Shown: one piece after another, positions 27,894 to 36,747 of the stretch
Layout: the number at the start of each line of letters is the position of its first letter
How positions within the stretch are numbered: position 1 is the stretch's first letter
NCBI GenBank assembly: GCA_946538475.1
Contig: CAMNGN010000003.1
Location: forward strand, 1-37,037
Origin: an uncultured Blautia sp.
GTDB lineage: Bacteria > Bacillota > Clostridia > Lachnospirales > Lachnospiraceae
Direction of reading: 5' to 3'
Length of the DNA: 37,037 nt
Translations under genes and position numbers: made by a program
Notes under the pieces: model-generated
What the model was told of the DNA's origin: nothing
Database searches by the model: none
Seen by the model: only the letters and a program-made list of their open reading frames with translations

Positions 27894-27992
27894 TTAACAT
27901 AAAGGCAGGTACATCAGCCTGTACAGCAAGTCCGGTACCGCATCATCTCCGTCCGTATAGCAACTTCGACCATGACCATCACTACTGTCCAT
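27894..27992 (-). CDS. Candidate leader peptide (uORF) in the mgtE 5' leader: MDSSDGHGRSCYTDGDDAVPDLLYRLMYLPLC
   Basis: ATG at 27992 preceded by AAGGCAGGTGAACAGA (SD-like AGG/AGGTG); 32 codons then TAA; SD segment pairs with the last codons of the uORF. Confidence 0.45.
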   Translation of the reverse strand: MDSSDGHGRSCYTDGDDAVPDLLYRLMYLPLC

Positions 27993-28071
27993 TCTGTTCA
28001 CCTGCCTTTGTTATGTATTGTGATTTTGTATTGTGATCAAGTCTGAGGGCAATTCCTCACCACAATACTAA

Positions 28072-28100
28072 ATTATATAATATTCTGTTTTAGATGTAAA
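28072..28100 (-). promoter_or_regulatory. SigA-type promoter for the mgtE leader
   Basis: Minus strand TTTACA - 17 bp - TATAAT; predicted TSS near 28065, giving a roughly 240-nt 5' leader. Confidence 0.7.
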
Positions 28101-28123
28101 CCTCCATTAACAATTTTTTGAGT

Positions 28124-28441
28124 TCAGCTGATGATATCCGAGCTGAGGCTTCCCGCCACCTCCTGATTGGCGGTCTCGGCCTCGGTATAATGGGCTGCCA
28201 TCTCCTGCAGATCGTTAACATGCTCCGTGATCATGCGGTACAACGTATCCATGTCATCCTGCAGGCCGGTAAATTTCGTCTTGTAGGCGGTAGCCGCATC
28301 GCCGCTCCACACCTCACCGCTGATCTCGTTCACCAGACTGACCATGCGGTCGGTGCAGCCTTTCATTGTAGTGCCTTCTCCTTCAAGCTCCGCAGACACC
28401 GCGTTCAGTTTTTCCGGTGTTACTTTTAAATAATCGGCCAT
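28124..28441 (-). CDS. WXG100-family protein 5
   Basis: About 105 aa helical; WSG motif (EVWSGDAA), C-terminal YTEAE matching YxxxD/E. Confidence 0.88.
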   Translation of the reverse strand: MADYLKVTPEKLNAVSAELEGEGTTMKGCTDRMVSLVNEISGEVWSGDAATAYKTKFTGLQDDMDTLYRMITEHVNDLQEMAAHYTEAETANQEVAGSLSSDIIS

Positions 28442-28453
28442 ATTTCCTCCTTA

Positions 28454-28756
28454 TTAATATGTTCTGCTCGATGCGATCGATACGTTCTGTGCCTCGGCGG
28501 CTTCATATTTGGCGATGATCTGCTCAAGTGCCGCCGTATACTGATCGATCGCGCCGGCAAATGTCGTCATCTTCCCGCGGTCTGTGCTGAAAGCATTGTA
28601 AAACGCGTCATGTGATTCGCCTTCCCAGCTGCCTTCCAATGTGTGTACCGTGTTTTCCATAGAGTTTGCGTTTTCGGTAAATTTCTGATTCAGCTGTATC
28701 AGCTCTTCCTTTTTTGCTCTGAGTGCCGAACTTGTCACTCTTATTTCCGATGCCAT
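28454..28756 (-). CDS. WXG100-family protein 4
   Basis: 100 aa; GSWEGES, C-terminal YEAAE. Confidence 0.9.
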   Translation of the reverse strand: MASEIRVTSSALRAKKEELIQLNQKFTENANSMENTVHTLEGSWEGESHDAFYNAFSTDRGKMTTFAGAIDQYTAALEQIIAKYEAAEAQNVSIASSRTY

Positions 28757-28810
28757 ATAGTTCTTCCTTTCGTATCCGTCCAGAAACTGAACCGTTACTT
28801 CCTTTCTTTA

Positions 28811-29143
28811 TTAATAATTTCTTGTCTCAGCCAGCCTGAGCGCCTGCATCTCCGCATTGTAAATATTCTGCGCGATGGTTCTCACTGCCTCTGCGGTCTT
28901 TGTCAGAGAAGATGCACAGTCGGACCATTTCTGTGTCAGAATACCGCATTTCGCATAAAATGCTTCCGCGCTCTCCCCCTTCCACACTGTCTCAAGTGCA
29001 GCCGTCGTTTCTTTTGTATCTCCCGCAACCGACGAATTAATTTCTGCCGCAAGCTGCATAAGAGTCTCTGCCTGTGACAGTGCCTTCTCATATTCCAGAT
29101 ATATTTCTGCTTCTGTTTTCACGTTTATTCCTTTCGTGCGCAC
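28811..29143 (-). CDS. WXG100-like protein 3
   Basis: About 110 aa; TVWKGESAEAFY; no clear YxxxD/E at the C-terminus (YNAEM). Confidence 0.8.
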   Translation of the reverse strand: MRTKGINVKTEAEIYLEYEKALSQAETLMQLAAEINSSVAGDTKETTAALETVWKGESAEAFYAKCGILTQKWSDCASSLTKTAEAVRTIAQNIYNAEMQALRLAETRNY

Positions 29144-29184
29144 TGTGTAAGATCACAGGCGCCTTGACCGGAAACCGCAGTGCG

Positions 29185-29496
29185 TCACAGGACACTGCTT
29201 CCGAGAGCTCCGGCGATCCCCGCAGACCCGTCCTCGGCATCCGTATACACGCCGCTCATCCTGAGCAGCTTTTGGGGATGTTCCCTGATATGCAGAAGAG
29301 CCTCATCCATGCCTTCCTTGAGCTCCCGGTACATTTCCTTATGTTTCTCCGACGCCTCCCCTTCCCAGAAAGCGGCACAGGATGTCACGATCCTGTCCGC
29401 CTCTTCAAACCCGGCTCTGAGAGCGTCGACCGCATTTTCGATCTCTGCTGCAGCTGCGGTAAGCTCAGAGGGCGTAACCTTAAGTGTGATGCTCAT
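29185..29496 (-). CDS. WXG100-like protein 2
   Basis: MSITLKVTPSELTAAAAEIENAV...AFWEGEASEKHKEMYRELK...; YTDAE. Start set to Met at 29496. Confidence 0.83.
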   Translation of the reverse strand: MSITLKVTPSELTAAAAEIENAVDALRAGFEEADRIVTSCAAFWEGEASEKHKEMYRELKEGMDEALLHIREHPQKLLRMSGVYTDAEDGSAGIAGALGSSVL

Positions 29497-29515
29497 GGAT
29501 ATACCTGCCTTTCTG

Positions 29516-29818
29516 TCAGCCGATGGTGAGCGATGAAATTTCTCCCGAAACCTCGCCTTCACACGCATCATATGATCCTGCCGCGTTTGACTCATACCCG
29601 GCGAACTGCCTGGCCGACAGGATCACCTTACGGATATATTCGAGATCTTCACGAAGGACAGCCATAAATTTCTGTTCTGCCTCGCCTTCCCACATCGCGT
29701 CCATGCTCTGCCCGGTACTCTCAATAGTACCGACGCTCTGCTCCGCAGTCCCGATTGCCTGTTCCAGGTTTTCCGAAGCCGCCCTGAGGCTTTGTGTATT
29801 TATCCTGATCGTTTCCAT
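29516..29818 (-). CDS. WXG100-like protein 1
   Basis: METIRINTQSLRAASENLEQAIG...AMWEGEAEQKFMAVLREDLEYI...; YDACE. Confidence 0.83.
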   Translation of the reverse strand: METIRINTQSLRAASENLEQAIGTAEQSVGTIESTGQSMDAMWEGEAEQKFMAVLREDLEYIRKVILSARQFAGYESNAAGSYDACEGEVSGEISSLTIG

Positions 29819-29849
29819 ATTATCTCCTGTCATTCCCGGGACGCCCTGA

Positions 29850-30095
29850 TCACGTGATGATCAGTTTGCTGCCGCTGTGAATGCCGCAGCTTGCCAGACT
29901 TCTGTCAGGCGGCAGCGGAAGCCCGTGTTCCGTCGAAAACAGTACAAATTCTCCGGGGTCTACGCTGTCCGAGTGATATATATCACAGAGGATGCGAAGG
30001 ACCTCCTCGGTAAATTCTCCCACCGTGCATTCGGGCGGGGCTTCAAAATCAAATGTTGTATCAGGTAACGGTATAAAAACGTCTACAATCATCAT
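29850..30095 (-). CDS. YukD/EsaB-like ubiquitin-fold protein
   Basis: 81 aa, MMIVDVFIPLPDTTFDFEAPPECTVGEFTEEVLRIL...LPLPPDRSLASCGIHSGSKLIIT; position between essC-like and WXG100 genes. Confidence 0.75.
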   Translation of the reverse strand: MMIVDVFIPLPDTTFDFEAPPECTVGEFTEEVLRILCDIYHSDSVDPGEFVLFSTEHGLPLPPDRSLASCGIHSGSKLIIT

Positions 30096-30113
30096 ATCGT
30101 ATCCTCCGGCTTA

Positions 30114-33100
30114 TTATTCTGTGAATCTCCCGTAATAAGGAACTATAATACTGCCTTTCATACTTTCTCCGTTTATCTCCGGAAGAAGTCCGACCCCCGG
30201 TTTCTGTGCTTTGTTCTGCTGTCTGTAGTCCAGATGATCATAGTTCAGAAGGGTGTTGCCGGCTGTCTTTCCTCCAAAATGGATCCCCGCTTTTCCGGAA
30301 TTAAAGCTCTTAAAAGCCGGCAGGACCTGCACCCCGCTTTTCTTTTCAAGCGACAGCTCCGCCAGGACAACGATCCCATAACCTGCTCCTTTTTCAAACA
30401 GCATCTCCAGAAAGCCCTTCATATTTCGCTCTGAACGGCAGGCCGTGGTGAGAAGCCACTCCAGGTCTGTGATCAGAAGGAGCACAGGGGAAAAAGGCAT
30501 TTCCTTCCCCTCTTTTCGGGGACCGGAACCGGTCTTCTTAATGGCAAGGCTGCGTTCTTCGAGCATGGGAGTCAGTTTTTCCGAAAAGCAGGAAAATGTC
30601 TGCTCCTCTCCCGATGCGTAGTATAGATTTTCTTTATCTGCACAGGAAAGCAAATGTCTCTCCGGCGAGTCGATGACAAGCACCTCCATCCCTTTTAACA
30701 GGGCGCACTCTGCAGCGACCCGCAGGAAGTTGGTCTTTCCGCTCCTTCGGTCTCCTGTCACCAGGAAGCAGAAGGTTTTTTGAAGGTTAAGTGCGTAAAT
30801 ACCCGCATCATAGGATCTGTACCCGACAGGCAGCAGGGCAGGACTTTTCAGCATTTCGACGACCTTTGTGTCCGATACAAAATCGTCGAACACAGGCTTT
30901 TCCGGTATATCCGGAACCCGCGGTGCTGTTTCCCCCGGGTATTTTTCTCTGAGTTTGCGGCATAAAGTGTGAATGTACTCCGACCTCTCGTAGTCATCGG
31001 CATCACCGATCGCGAGTGCCGCCTGAAACTCCCTCAATTTTCCTTCATATATCGCCAGTCCGCGTCCCCGGATCCCCGGAGAGGGTACCGTCTCTGTCCT
31101 GACCATCCGGAATAATTCCGCACAGGCAAACCTGTCCGTCATTCCCAGCGAAATGACTGTGCGCATATTTTCTCTCAGCCTGTTCCCGATCTCGTTCATG
31201 CCGAACCCTGCGGCCGAGATGATCAGAAAGATACCCAGACGATTTCCCTCTCTCGAAAGCTGCATGATCACCGGTTCATAGATGTCCGCGGTTTTTTCTC
31301 TGAACGAGGCGTAGTTATCGATGATGATGAATACCGCTGGAATATCCGGCATCCCCGCCCTTATGTATTCCGTAAAATTACCGCCTCGGAACAGATCCTT
31401 TCTCTTCTCTGCCATCGACATCATCATGTTAAAAAAGCGTCCTGTCTTTTCGGTATCGGTCTCGTGCATCATGCCTCCGACATGCGGTGCTTCGATAAAT
31501 TCCTGCATGCTTCTGCCGCTGTAATCGATGCCGTACACGATCACCCGGGAAGGAGGACACGAAGAGATAAGCGAGCAGATGACCGTCTGCAGGAAAGTGC
31601 TTTTTCCGCTCACAACAGTACCGCATACCGCCATATTTCCGGCTTCGGGGAAACTTATCTTTAAAACTCTCTGTGCCTGTTCATCCGGAAGATCCGCCAT
31701 GCCCACAGGCACGATGATTTCTCCGGTGTCCGCCTGTCTGTCAGAAAGTGTCGTACCCTCTGTTTCACAGGATGAGAGTTCATTAAGGGAGATCTTCTCC
31801 TTCAGCGGTGGCAGCCACAGCAGGCGGCTTTTTCCGTATCCCTGTGCCTCCGCAGTCCGGATCAGATATTCCGTCACCTTTTCCAGTTCAGTCTTTCGCT
31901 TGCCTTCACCGGTCCGTTTGGTCAGCGCCGCAGTGACCGGTCTTCCGCAAAGCGTAAGAAGCCTGACCCGCGGTTCTTTGTCAGCCGCATCCTCGGAATA
32001 GGCGGCGCCGCTGTAGGCTGTCTGAAACTGTTCGAATATCTCGTCATTGCCCACCTGAAAACAGCACCTGCCCACGTTCGTCAGTTCTGCCGCGTCCGGT
32101 CTTCCCAGCATGTCCAGACTGTCCTGCCGGTTCTGCACCCTCAGACAAAGTCTGAACCGCGAATTGCTTCTGATGTTTTCGTCAACGACTCCGCCCGGCT
32201 TCTGCGTCGCCAGGATCAGATGCACACCGAGGCTTCTGCCCACCTGTGCAACACTGATCAGCTCACGCATGAAATCAGGCTCTTCTTTTTTGAGTTCCGC
32301 AAACTCATCGATCACGATCAGAAGATGGGGTACCGGCTCCTTGCATATACCTCTTTTTACCATTCCGGTATAGGCATCGATGTGATTCACCTGGACACTG
32401 TTAAACAGCTGCTGACGCCTCCTGTTTTCGCTTTTTATGGAAACCATCGCCCGATGTATGCTGCTTCCCGAAAGGTTGGAAATGCTCCCGGCCAGATGAG
32501 GGAGCCCTTCAAACAGATTTGCCAGGCCCCCGCCTTTGTAGTCGATGATAAAAAAAGCGATGTCGTCAGGGCTGTAGTTGACCGCCAGTGACAGGATAAA
32601 TGTCTGCAATGCTTCGCTTTTTCCCGAGCCCGTCATCCCCGCGACAAGGCCATGAGGCCCATGGTACTTTTCATGGATGTCCAGATACATGGGCGCTTCG
32701 CCGGCCTTTCTGCCGATCATGGCCCGAATGTTCTCGTTCGTCCTGTTCTTCAGCCATCTTTGTCCGGCTTTCAGATCTTCGACACATGCGGCATCATACA
32801 TCTGAAGAAAGGAAACGCTGTGCGGGATCTTTCCCTTTCCCCGGCTGTGCTGTACCTTAAGTCCGCTGATCCTGCGGCTGAACTTTTCACACTCTTCAGA
32901 CGTCACCGGATCAAATTCTGCATGTATACGTACGTTTCTTGCATCCGCGCTGTACATTCCCGTAAAGGCAGAGGAGTTTTCTACGAACAGATCGCAGGAG
33001 TTGGGAAGATCGTAAGGTGAGGCGGCGGCAAAGACTGTCGTAAGTCCGCATTCAGCGGCATGATCGTACATATATGTACCTATCGCTTCGTTCTCGACCT

Positions 33101-34793
33101 GCCTTCTGTCCGCCACGATCATCAGATAACCCGGAACCTGCTTACCTCCGGTTCCCTTTCCTCCGTTTGCCCGCAGCCTTCTGCGGAACACCGACGTCAG
33201 TTCAAAAAAAATGTCTCCTGCATCGTTCTTTCCCGTCACGATATATCTGGTTTTTCTGTCCTCGTCCCACACATGAGGAAGCCACTTTGCAAAGGACCAG
33301 AATTTTCTCATATCCGGATCGTCACCGTCATACACAAGCACGATCTTCACATCGGTATAGCACATATTTGCCGCCGTCTGCAGGACAAGAAGCCTGGCAG
33401 GTATGCATGCTCTGAGCAGGGAATTATCGCCGGTGATGCCGATCTGTCTGTATTTGACCGTATCAACGAATACCGGCACTCTGTGCAGAGTCTCAAAGTT
33501 CTTTTTGATCATCATCGGTTTTTCTGCCAGTTCATCGGGCCGCATCCTGAATTTTTCTTTCGGGACAGAGATAGTCACCTGAAAAGGAATATCTCCCGGC
33601 CCTATACGTCTGAGTGCATGATCCTCCTGATCGGTGTTCCTGCTCCACAGGTAGGGGGATTCGGGCCCCCAGCCCAGAACCTCCGACGCGGAAGGGTACA
33701 TTTTCAGCATGATCTCACGATTGCTGCGGTATTTTTTGAGGATCTCCTCTTTCTTGTCCAGAAGATAGCTGCTGTATGTTTCAAATCGAAGTTCTTCCTC
33801 TTCTGCAGCCTCTTTTCTCCGTCTTTTTCTGTTCATGAGTGCCCAGAATACACCTACCATAGCGGCAGTTCCCGCCATCACGATCCCCGAATACAGGAAC
33901 AGGCCCGATCTGCCTCCTGTCTGTGAGGCGGCATACATCATCATGAAGCTGCCGCATATCATCGGCAGGACCATGGTAAACGAAGGGCCGATCGCATAAA
34001 ACAACGGGGCTTCCTCCCTGTTCGGCATTTCGGGAGGTTCCTCGATCTCCACGGTTCCCGTATCGGGAAGAAGCACACTTCGCGGAGACCGATGAAACAG
34101 GCCGGACCGGTCCTCGTCAGCCGATGTTTCGGGAAAACATGCCCTGTCTTCGGTTATGGTTTTTTCCGCCGCATGTATCCCGCATTGCACAGATACCGCG
34201 TTCCCGCCGGCATACACGGCGATATACTTTCCCAGGTACAGGATCCTGAGTCCCAGAATGTTGATGCTGTCCCCGAACTTCAGTTCTCTTTCCGTTCTTA
34301 TGAATTCGCCGTTGATATACAGTCCGTTTCTGCTTCGGCTTACGATCTTTGCGTTTTCTTCCGTGATGTTCAATATCGCATGTTCTCTTGCCACAAGGTT
34401 AAGGCGGCTGTATACGATCTCGCTCTCCGGATCTCTCCCTATGTGTATCTCCCTGCCCGGTTCCGTCAGGTATCTTCGATAAGGGACGATCGGATTTTCC
34501 ATGTTTGACACCAGAAGGCTTACAACCTCTGCTTTTCCGGTCACAATGCGGTAAACATCTCCTTCTTTCAGAGGCAAAGGAGAACTGCTCTTCTCTTTCC
34601 CTTCGAAAACGCTGTACAGATCTCCCGGGCTTATCCTCCAGATGCCGGAAAGATTATCCAGAGATAACGGAAGATCCGCCGAGAGGCCAAAGACCGAACG
34701 CGAGAGAACGATCACGTGATCGATATTGATCTCCGCGGGGAGAAGAAATTCTCTGAAGGATTCCGTCGTGTAGGCGGAGAGGATCATTCCCAT
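30114..34793 (-). CDS. Type VII secretion FtsK/SpoIIIE ATPase (EssC/YukB-like) with N-terminal FHA
   Basis: FHA-like N-terminus (IHIGRDPESEIVYSRLNLVAREHAIL), TM pair, three ATPase modules: GMTGSGKSE, GTVVSGKST, GDRRSGKT; start ATG at 34793 preceded by GGGAGGT and overlapping the upstream stop. Confidence 0.94.
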   Translation of the reverse strand: MGMILSAYTTESFREFLLPAEINIDHVIVLSRSVFGLSADLPLSLDNLSGIWRISPGDLYSVFEGKEKSSSPLPLKEGDVYRIVTGKAEVVSLLVSNMENPIVPYRRYLTEPGREIHIGRDPESEIVYSRLNLVAREHAILNITEENAKIVSRSRNGLYINGEFIRTERELKFGDSINILGLRILYLGKYIAVYAGGNAVSVQCGIHAAEKTITEDRACFPETSADEDRSGLFHRSPRSVLLPDTGTVEIEEPPEMPNREEAPLFYAIGPSFTMVLPMICGSFMMMYAASQTGGRSGLFLYSGIVMAGTAAMVGVFWALMNRKRRRKEAAEEEELRFETYSSYLLDKKEEILKKYRSNREIMLKMYPSASEVLGWGPESPYLWSRNTDQEDHALRRIGPGDIPFQVTISVPKEKFRMRPDELAEKPMMIKKNFETLHRVPVFVDTVKYRQIGITGDNSLLRACIPARLLVLQTAANMCYTDVKIVLVYDGDDPDMRKFWSFAKWLPHVWDEDRKTRYIVTGKNDAGDIFFELTSVFRRRLRANGGKGTGGKQVPGYLMIVADRRQVENEAIGTYMYDHAAECGLTTVFAAASPYDLPNSCDLFVENSSAFTGMYSADARNVRIHAEFDPVTSEECEKFSRRISGLKVQHSRGKGKIPHSVSFLQMYDAACVEDLKAGQRWLKNRTNENIRAMIGRKAGEAPMYLDIHEKYHGPHGLVAGMTGSGKSEALQTFILSLAVNYSPDDIAFFIIDYKGGGLANLFEGLPHLAGSISNLSGSSIHRAMVSIKSENRRRQQLFNSVQVNHIDAYTGMVKRGICKEPVPHLLIVIDEFAELKKEEPDFMRELISVAQVGRSLGVHLILATQKPGGVVDENIRSNSRFRLCLRVQNRQDSLDMLGRPDAAELTNVGRCCFQVGNDEIFEQFQTAYSGAAYSEDAADKEPRVRLLTLCGRPVTAALTKRTGEGKRKTELEKVTEYLIRTAEAQGYGKSRLLWLPPLKEKISLNELSSCETEGTTLSDRQADTGEIIVPVGMADLPDEQAQRVLKISFPEAGNMAVCGTVVSGKSTFLQTVICSLISSCPPSRVIVYGIDYSGRSMQEFIEAPHVGGMMHETDTEKTGRFFNMMMSMAEKRKDLFRGGNFTEYIRAGMPDIPAVFIIIDNYASFREKTADIYEPVIMQLSREGNRLGIFLIISAAGFGMNEIGNRLRENMRTVISLGMTDRFACAELFRMVRTETVPSPGIRGRGLAIYEGKLREFQAALAIGDADDYERSEYIHTLCRKLREKYPGETAPRVPDIPEKPVFDDFVSDTKVVEMLKSPALLPVGYRSYDAGIYALNLQKTFCFLVTGDRRSGKTNFLRVAAECALLKGMEVLVIDSPERHLLSCADKENLYYASGEEQTFSCFSEKLTPMLEERSLAIKKTGSGPRKEGKEMPFSPVLLLITDLEWLLTTACRSERNMKGFLEMLFEKGAGYGIVVLAELSLEKKSGVQVLPAFKSFNSGKAGIHFGGKTAGNTLLNYDHLDYRQQNKAQKPGVGLLPEINGESMKGSIIVPYYGRFTE

Positions 34794-35245
34794 GCGCGTA
34801 CCTCCCACAGGATCTCCACCTCCAGCCTGACATCACCGATATGGAGCACGTCTCCGTCCTGCAGGAGGCAGGGCCGCTCGGTCAGCACACGCTTTTTTCC
34901 GTTCCGCATGATAACAGTGGGATTCGTCCTTCCCAGATTTCTGATATAGTACCCGTCTTCGGCGGTGAAAATTTCGAACTGGCTCCGGGAGCAGAATCGG
35001 CTGACAAAGCGAATGTCCGAAGTCTGTTCCCTTCCGGCTCGAATATAATCCACGTTTTCAAAATCTTCTGTCCGGGACTTTCCACTATCGCGGATCCGCA
35101 CTCTGAGTCTGTGCATTTCGGGGTGATGAGTCCGCTCGGGCGATACATTTATTTCATCGGACTGCAGATCGTTTTCCAGCATACCGGCAAGAAGGTTCAC
35201 CCTCTCCGAGGCCTTTTTCCGGGATACCCTGCGCTCTCTCATCAT
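34784..35245 (-). CDS. FHA-domain protein
   Basis: IRAGREQTSDIRFVSRFCSRSQFEIFTAEDGYYIRNLGRTNPTVIMRNGKK...LQDGDVLHIGDVRLEVE. Confidence 0.85.
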   Translation of the reverse strand: MMRERRVSRKKASERVNLLAGMLENDLQSDEINVSPERTHHPEMHRLRVRIRDSGKSRTEDFENVDYIRAGREQTSDIRFVSRFCSRSQFEIFTAEDGYYIRNLGRTNPTVIMRNGKKRVLTERPCLLQDGDVLHIGDVRLEVEILWEVRAWE

Positions 35246-36747
35246 ATCGGTTCTCCCGCTTCCACACGTACGGTCATTTCGGTGTTGCCAAAACGAAGAA
35301 GATCTCCGGTCCTGATTTCCAGTGCCTCATTCACTTTTGAACGGTTGAGCCATGTTCCGTTGGTCGATGCCAGATCCTCCAGCAGTATTCTTCCTTCATG
35401 GTTTGAGAGTCTGGCATGCGTCCGCGAGACGGTCGGATCTTTTTTCAGGACAAGTGCATTCTGTTTTTCGCTGCTTCCCAGGGTAACCGTATCGGCGACA
35501 TCTGTCTTTAGTACATTATCCCGACAGGCAGTGTCCGTAAGGATGACTGTTACGCTTTTTTTCGGTTCCGGGCGCCCGAACATCATCTGTGTTTCAAATG
35601 TTTCGTCTTCTTCTGCTTCCGGTCTCTCCACGTAGATCTCTGTGTTCTCGAAGTCAGGAGTATCCGGTATGATCCCGGATGTTTCTTCAGAGCGATCCCC
35701 GCTTTTCCTTTTTCGCAGAAGCAAAAAGACAATGATCCCTGCAAAAAGGACAGCTCCTGCACCTCCTGCGATCACAGGAAGGCCGGGCATGGGAATCTCA
35801 TGAAGGATCTGAGCAATGTGTTCCGTTTTTGACTCGTTGTGATACGTAATGACCGTCGGTTCCGGAGCCGTCGTGGCTGTGGGCCCGGGAACCGGCGTAG
35901 GACTTGGCTCTGCCGTAGGTAAAGCTTTCTGCGGCATGCGTATGTCTTTGGAAATGTGATAAGAATTACCGGCGGAAAGAAATTCCGCGCAGATCGATTT
36001 TGTGCTGCCGTCCAGCACGGTTTGCGGAAGGTCCGCTTCCAGATACATGGCGTTATAGTCTGCCAGTACCTTTTCCATGATAGTCTGCTCGGCATCCGGC
36101 GCATCGAGCAGATCGAAGCTTCCATATTTGCGGCCCAGTACCGCCATGGATTTCAGGCCTTCGGCATCTTTGCTGTCCCAAAGGACGCCTATACAATGCA
36201 GCATGACCGGAGAGTTCTGCAGCATCTCCCCCGCCTCCTCAAGGGTGGCGGCCCCGTTTTCGGAAATGTCGCCCCCGTCGGAGATAAGTATGATGCGTGT
36301 AAAACCTTCCTCGTCCTGTGTCTGCTGCAGCGCCTGCATCAGAGCATTTACGGTATCGGTGCTGCGGTCCTCCCGCACTATGCTCTGCGCCGCGCTGTCA
36401 AGCATCTCATAATCTGAGCTGTATCTGTCAGCTTCTTCGGTCACTGCAGTCAGTTCAGAATCAAATGTCACCAGACGGAACATTTCGCCATCTGTATGTC
36501 CGGCAATGATGTTACGAACCAGCTCCCGGCAGCGTTCAAAATCCTTGATGGAATTTGAATTGTCCACCATGAGGAGGGTTTTGAATCCGTCCGTCCCCAG
36601 TACCTTTCCCTGTCCCGTGACAGGACATTCCTCCGTCCCTGCCAGCACACGAAGCTCCTCTGCGGACGACAGCTCTTCTGTCCCGGTTATATAGAGGCGA
36701 ATGCTCCCGGCTTCGCTGATACAATATTCTGAAATCGTTGATTGCAC
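35242..36747 (-). CDS. VWA-domain - TM - FHA-domain membrane protein
   Basis: MIDAS-like LLMVDNSNSIKD; VWA body; TM VIAGGAGAVLFAGIIVFLLLRKRKSG; FHA VTLGSSEKQNALVLKKDPTVSRTHARLSNHEGRILLEDLASTNGTWLN. GTG start with GGGAGG SD proposed at 36747. Confidence 0.87.
   Translation of the reverse strand: MQSTISEYCISEAGSIRLYITGTEELSSAEELRVLAGTEECPVTGQGKVLGTDGFKTLLMVDNSNSIKDFERCRELVRNIIAGHTDGEMFRLVTFDSELTAVTEEADRYSSDYEMLDSAAQSIVREDRSTDTVNALMQALQQTQDEEGFTRIILISDGGDISENGAATLEEAGEMLQNSPVMLHCIGVLWDSKDAEGLKSMAVLGRKYGSFDLLDAPDAEQTIMEKVLADYNAMYLEADLPQTVLDGSTKSICAEFLSAGNSYHISKDIRMPQKALPTAEPSPTPVPGPTATTAPEPTVITYHNESKTEHIAQILHEIPMPGLPVIAGGAGAVLFAGIIVFLLLRKRKSGDRSEETSGIIPDTPDFENTEIYVERPEAEEDETFETQMMFGRPEPKKSVTVILTDTACRDNVLKTDVADTVTLGSSEKQNALVLKKDPTVSRTHARLSNHEGRILLEDLASTNGTWLNRSKVNEALEIRTGDLLRFGNTEMTVRVEAGEPI

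Noticed and set aside
27827-28070. Known M-box (ykoK) Mg2+ riboswitch upstream of mgtE
   Set aside because: I could not find the conserved M-box blocks (e.g. GUGAGGCUCCU..., GCUGCUGCCC...GACGCCAAUGGGUCAACAG); a cmsearch with RF00380 is needed to exclude it formally.
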